NCBI GenBank assembly: GCA_031177735.1 | Contig: JAPSKJ010000107.1 | Coordinates: 1 to 7,236 of the forward strand | Origin: Nocardioides sp. | Lineage (GTDB): Bacteria > Actinomycetota > Actinomycetes > Propionibacteriales > Nocardioidaceae | Direction of reading: 5' to 3' | DNA length: 7,236 bases | Part shown: piece after piece, positions 4,840-7,236 of the stretch | Numbering within the stretch: the stretch's first letter is position 1 | Layout: every line of letters begins with the position of its first letter | Made by a program: the position numbers and the translations under genes | Notes under the pieces: generated by a model | Seen by the model: the letters and a program-made list of their open reading frames with translations, nothing else | The model's database searches: none | Told to the model about the DNA's origin: nothing

Positions 4840-6252
4840 GTGACGCTCAGGCTCTACGACACCGCGACCGGCGAGGTCCGTGACTTCGTCCCCCTGCAAC
4901 CGGGCAAGGCGTCGCTCTACGTGTGTGGCCTGACCGTGCAGTCCGAGCCCCACGTCGGGCACGTGCGCAGCGGCGTCAACTTCGACGTGCTGCAACGGTG
5001 GCTGCGGCACAGCGGCTACGACGTCACCTTCATCCGCAACGTCACCGACATCGACGACAAGATCCTCGCGAAGGCGCAGGCCCAGGGCCGCCCCTGGTAC
5101 AACCTCGCCTACGACATGCACCGCGAGCTGTCCCGGGCCTACGCCGCGCTCAACGTCGCGCCGCCCACCTACGAGCCGGCGGCCACGGGCCACGTGCCGG
5201 AGATGGTGGAGCTGATCCGCGAGCTGATCGAGCGCGGCCACGCGTACGCGGCGCCCGGCAGCACCGCCGGCTGCGACGACGTCTACTTCGACGTGCGCTC
5301 GTGGCCGGCCTACGGCGAGCTGACCCACCAGGGCATCGACGACATGGAGGCCGCCGCCGACGCCGACCCGCGCGGCAAGCGCGACCCACGCGACTTCGCC
5401 CTGTGGAAGGGCCGCAAGGACTCCGAGCCGGAGACCGCCTCGTGGCCCTCCCCGTGGGGCCGCGGCCGGCCCGGCTGGCACATCGAGTGCTCGGCGATGG
5501 CCGGCAAGTACCTCGGCCCCGCGTTCGACATCCACGGTGGCGGCGTCGACCTGCGCTTCCCCCACCACGAGAACGAGCAGGCGCAGGCGCGGGCCGCGGG
5601 TCGGCCGTTCGCGTCGTACTGGATGCACAACGCGTGGATCACCACCGCCGGCGAGAAGATGTCGAAGTCGCTCGGCAACAGCCTCACCATCCCGTCGGTG
5701 CTCGAGCGTTTCCGCGGCATCGAGCTGCGCTACTACCTGGTCTCCGCGCACTACCGCTCCCACGTCGAGTTCAGCTTCGAGGCGCTCGAGGAGGCGGCCG
5801 CCGGCTTCCGGCGCATCGAGGGCTTCCTCGACCGTGCCCGCGGGCAGGCCGGCGACCTCGGCGGCAGCGCCGTGCCGGAGGCCTTCGCGGCGGCGATGGA
5901 CGACGACCTCGGTACGCCGGCGGCCGTCGCGGTCCTGCACGACACCGTGCGCGAGGGCAACCGCCTCCTCGGTGAGGGCGCGTCGGTCGCCGACCCGCTC
6001 GGCGCGGTGGTCGCCATGCTCGACGTGCTCGGCCTGGACCCGCGCGACCCCGCCTGGGGCGGCGCCGGCGGGACCGACGACGACAAGCTCACCCACGCCG
6101 TCGACACCCTGGTGCGCGGCCTGCTCGAAGCCCGCGCGGCCGCGCGGGCCGCCAAGGACTGGGCTCGCGCCGACGAGATCCGCGATCAGCTCAAGGCTGC
6201 CGGGATCGAGATCGAGGACACCCCGTCCGGACCGAAATGGAGTCTGACCTGA
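4840..6252 (+). CDS. cysS: Cysteinyl-tRNA synthetase
   Basis: This 470-residue class I aminoacyl-tRNA synthetase charges tRNA-Cys in the cytoplasm. The four zinc ligands match E. coli Cys28, Cys209, His234 and Glu238: Cys29 (YVCGLTV), Cys217 (WHIECSAM), His242 and Glu246 (FPHHENE). The HIGH signature is HVGH (38-41) and the KMSKS loop is KMSKS (273-277). FIRNVTDIDDKI (64-75) and the C-terminal tRNA-binding helical region (RADEIRDQL, about residue 440 on) are intact. The length is that of a full CysRS, longer than MshC (mycothiol ligase, about 410), and the KMSKS/DALR organisation supports CysRS. CGLTVQ, in place of the usual CGPTVY, is a variation I recall as common in actinomycetes. The TGA overlaps the rlmB ATG by one base, so the two are translationally coupled. 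Confidence 0.97.
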   Translation: MTLRLYDTATGEVRDFVPLQPGKASLYVCGLTVQSEPHVGHVRSGVNFDVLQRWLRHSGYDVTFIRNVTDIDDKILAKAQAQGRPWYNLAYDMHRELSRAYAALNVAPPTYEPAATGHVPEMVELIRELIERGHAYAAPGSTAGCDDVYFDVRSWPAYGELTHQGIDDMEAAADADPRGKRDPRDFALWKGRKDSEPETASWPSPWGRGRPGWHIECSAMAGKYLGPAFDIHGGGVDLRFPHHENEQAQARAAGRPFASYWMHNAWITTAGEKMSKSLGNSLTIPSVLERFRGIELRYYLVSAHYRSHVEFSFEALEEAAAGFRRIEGFLDRARGQAGDLGGSAVPEAFAAAMDDDLGTPAAVAVLHDTVREGNRLLGEGASVADPLGAVVAMLDVLGLDPRDPAWGGAGGTDDDKLTHAVDTLVRGLLEARAAARAAKDWARADEIRDQLKAAGIEIEDTPSGPKWSLT

Positions 6253-7199
6253 TGCCTGGAAATTCCTCGCGCCGCGGCGCGGTGCAGAAGTCCAACAAGA
6301 AGGGCGCCACGGTCGGATCCGGTGGACAGCGCCGTCGCGGGCTGGAGGGCAAGGGGCCCACCCCGAAGGCGAAGGACCGGCCCTACCACAAGGCGCACAA
6401 GGCCGCGAAGCTCGCCGACAAGTCGGCGGCCAAGCGGGCTCCCCGCAAGCGCTCCTCCTCCGAGGCCGAGTGGATCATCGGCCGCAACGCGGTCGTCGAG
6501 GCGCTGCGTGAGGGCGTGCCGGTCAACGGCGTGTACGTCGCCGAGGGGGCCGAGCGTGACGGCCGGCTGCGGGAGGCGTTCCTGCTCGCGGCCGAGCTGG
6601 GCCTCTCGGTGCTCGAGGTCGCCAAGCCGGAGCTCGACCGGATGACCGGCTTCAACGGCCACCAGGGCCTGGCGGTGCGGGTGCCGGCGTACGAGTATGC
6701 CCACCCCGACGACCTCCTCGACGCCGCCGAGACGGCCGGCCAGCCGCCGCTGGTGGTCGTCGTCGACCACGTCACCGACCCGCGCAACTTGGGCGCCATC
6801 GTGCGCTCGGCCGCGGCCTTCGGGGCGCACGGCGTGGTCATCCCCGACCGGCGGGCGGCCGGCATGACCGCTGCCGCGTGGAAGACCTCCGCCGGTGCGG
6901 CCGCGCGGATCCCCGTAGCCCTGACCGTCAACATCTCCCGGACGTTGAAGTCCTACCAGGAGGCCGGCCTGATGGTCGCCGGCCTCGACATGGGCGGCGA
7001 CGTCGAGCTGCCCGGCTTCGAGCTCGGCGACGGCCCGCTGGCGCTCGTGGTGGGGGCCGAGGGTGGCGGTCTCTCGCGCCTCGTGGCCGAGACCTGCGAC
7101 CAGATCGTGTCGATCCCGATGGCCAACGCCGTGGAGTCGCTCAACGCCGGTGTGGCCGCCTCGGTCGCGCTCTACGCCATCGCCCAGGCCCGCGCCTGA
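6252..7199 (+). CDS. rlmB: RlmB-type 23S rRNA (guanosine-2'-O) methyltransferase
   Basis: This SPOUT (SpoU/TrmH family) enzyme is expected to methylate a 23S rRNA guanosine 2'-OH using S-adenosylmethionine. From ATG 6252 it has 315 residues. A basic, low-complexity tail (about 1-70, rich in Lys, Arg, Ala and Gly) precedes the substrate-binding domain (EWIIGRNAVVEALR, 73-86) and the knotted catalytic domain. Motif 1 is DPRNLGAIVRSA (176-187, Asn179, Arg185), motif 2 is VVGAEGGGLS (266-275), and motif 3 is IPMANAVESLNAGVAASVALY (289-309 region, Asn297). The start is fixed by GGAG (6239-6242) nine bases upstream, by the TGATG overlap with cysS, and by the MPGNS beginning shared with actinobacterial homologues. 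The in-frame ATG at 6237 lies inside cysS and is less likely. The exact target nucleotide in actinobacteria is not certain. Confidence 0.95.
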   Translation: MPGNSSRRGAVQKSNKKGATVGSGGQRRRGLEGKGPTPKAKDRPYHKAHKAAKLADKSAAKRAPRKRSSSEAEWIIGRNAVVEALREGVPVNGVYVAEGAERDGRLREAFLLAAELGLSVLEVAKPELDRMTGFNGHQGLAVRVPAYEYAHPDDLLDAAETAGQPPLVVVVDHVTDPRNLGAIVRSAAAFGAHGVVIPDRRAAGMTAAAWKTSAGAAARIPVALTVNISRTLKSYQEAGLMVAGLDMGGDVELPGFELGDGPLALVVGAEGGGLSRLVAETCDQIVSIPMANAVESLNAGVAASVALYAIAQARA

Positions 7200-7236
7200 C
7201 CCCCGAAGCGCGAGACGTCACTTGTGGCCCGCCGAG

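Noticed and set aside
6130..6149. 20-bp perfect palindrome (CCCGCGCGGCCGCGCGGG core) inside cysS
   Set aside because: It encodes an Ala/Arg repeat (ARAAARAA) in a helical region. High-GC codon choice explains the symmetry.
7200..7236. Possible 3' end of a leftward gene (minus-strand frame ending SAGHK, stop at 7220-7218)
   Set aside because: Only five codons are visible before the window edge, too few to support a gene.

Overview
The window is GC-rich (roughly 70% by eye) with dense gene packing, CarD, an actinobacterial-type RlmB with a long basic N-terminal tail, and several genes whose start codon lies 6-7 bases after a -10 hexamer (leaderless transcripts). This points to an actinomycete. 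The protein flavour fits the Nocardioides/Propionibacteriales branch, but that placement is recall-based inference.

Layout: (1) bases 1-32 may hold the first codons of a leftward gene running off the edge. (2) carD (246-731, +) has its own -10, a strong Shine-Dalgarno sequence and a GC-rich terminator hairpin. (3) An IspD-family protein lacking the CTP-binding half (853-1473, +) meets ispD tail to tail (1463-2164, -), with an 11-bp overlap. (4) nirD (2325-2696, +) is preceded by an 11-codon leader ORF whose stop overlaps the nirD start. (5) ispF (2704-3198, -) is convergent with nirD and divergent from the next gene. (6) A five-helix membrane-anchored molybdopterin oxidoreductase of the sulfite-oxidase fold follows (3222-4787, +). 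(7) cysS (4840-6252, +) and rlmB (6252-7199, +) are translationally coupled.

In mycobacteria carD-ispD-ispF-cysS-rlmB form one co-directional cluster. Here the same genes are present, but ispD and ispF are on the opposite strand, and nirD and the molybdoenzyme sit among them. The slot and orientation of the mycobacterial ispD, right after carD, is occupied by the IspD-like protein.

The most notable observation is that the two IspD-family proteins are degenerate in complementary places. The leftward IspD keeps the nucleotide and catalytic residues (equivalents of E. coli Arg20, Lys27, Asp106, Arg109, Lys213) but has lost about eight residues of the dimer arm, including the Thr140 and Arg157 equivalents. 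The IspD-like protein keeps exactly that arm (TDTVK and TVDRSEL) but has no CTP-binding motif. In known IspD homodimers the arm of one subunit reaches the active site of the other. A heterodimeric IspD, with one catalytic and one arm-donating subunit, is therefore a testable hypothesis.

The rest is housekeeping (transcription control, isoprenoid precursors, Cys-tRNA, 23S rRNA methylation) plus two redox genes. No tRNA, CRISPR array or insertion sequence was seen.
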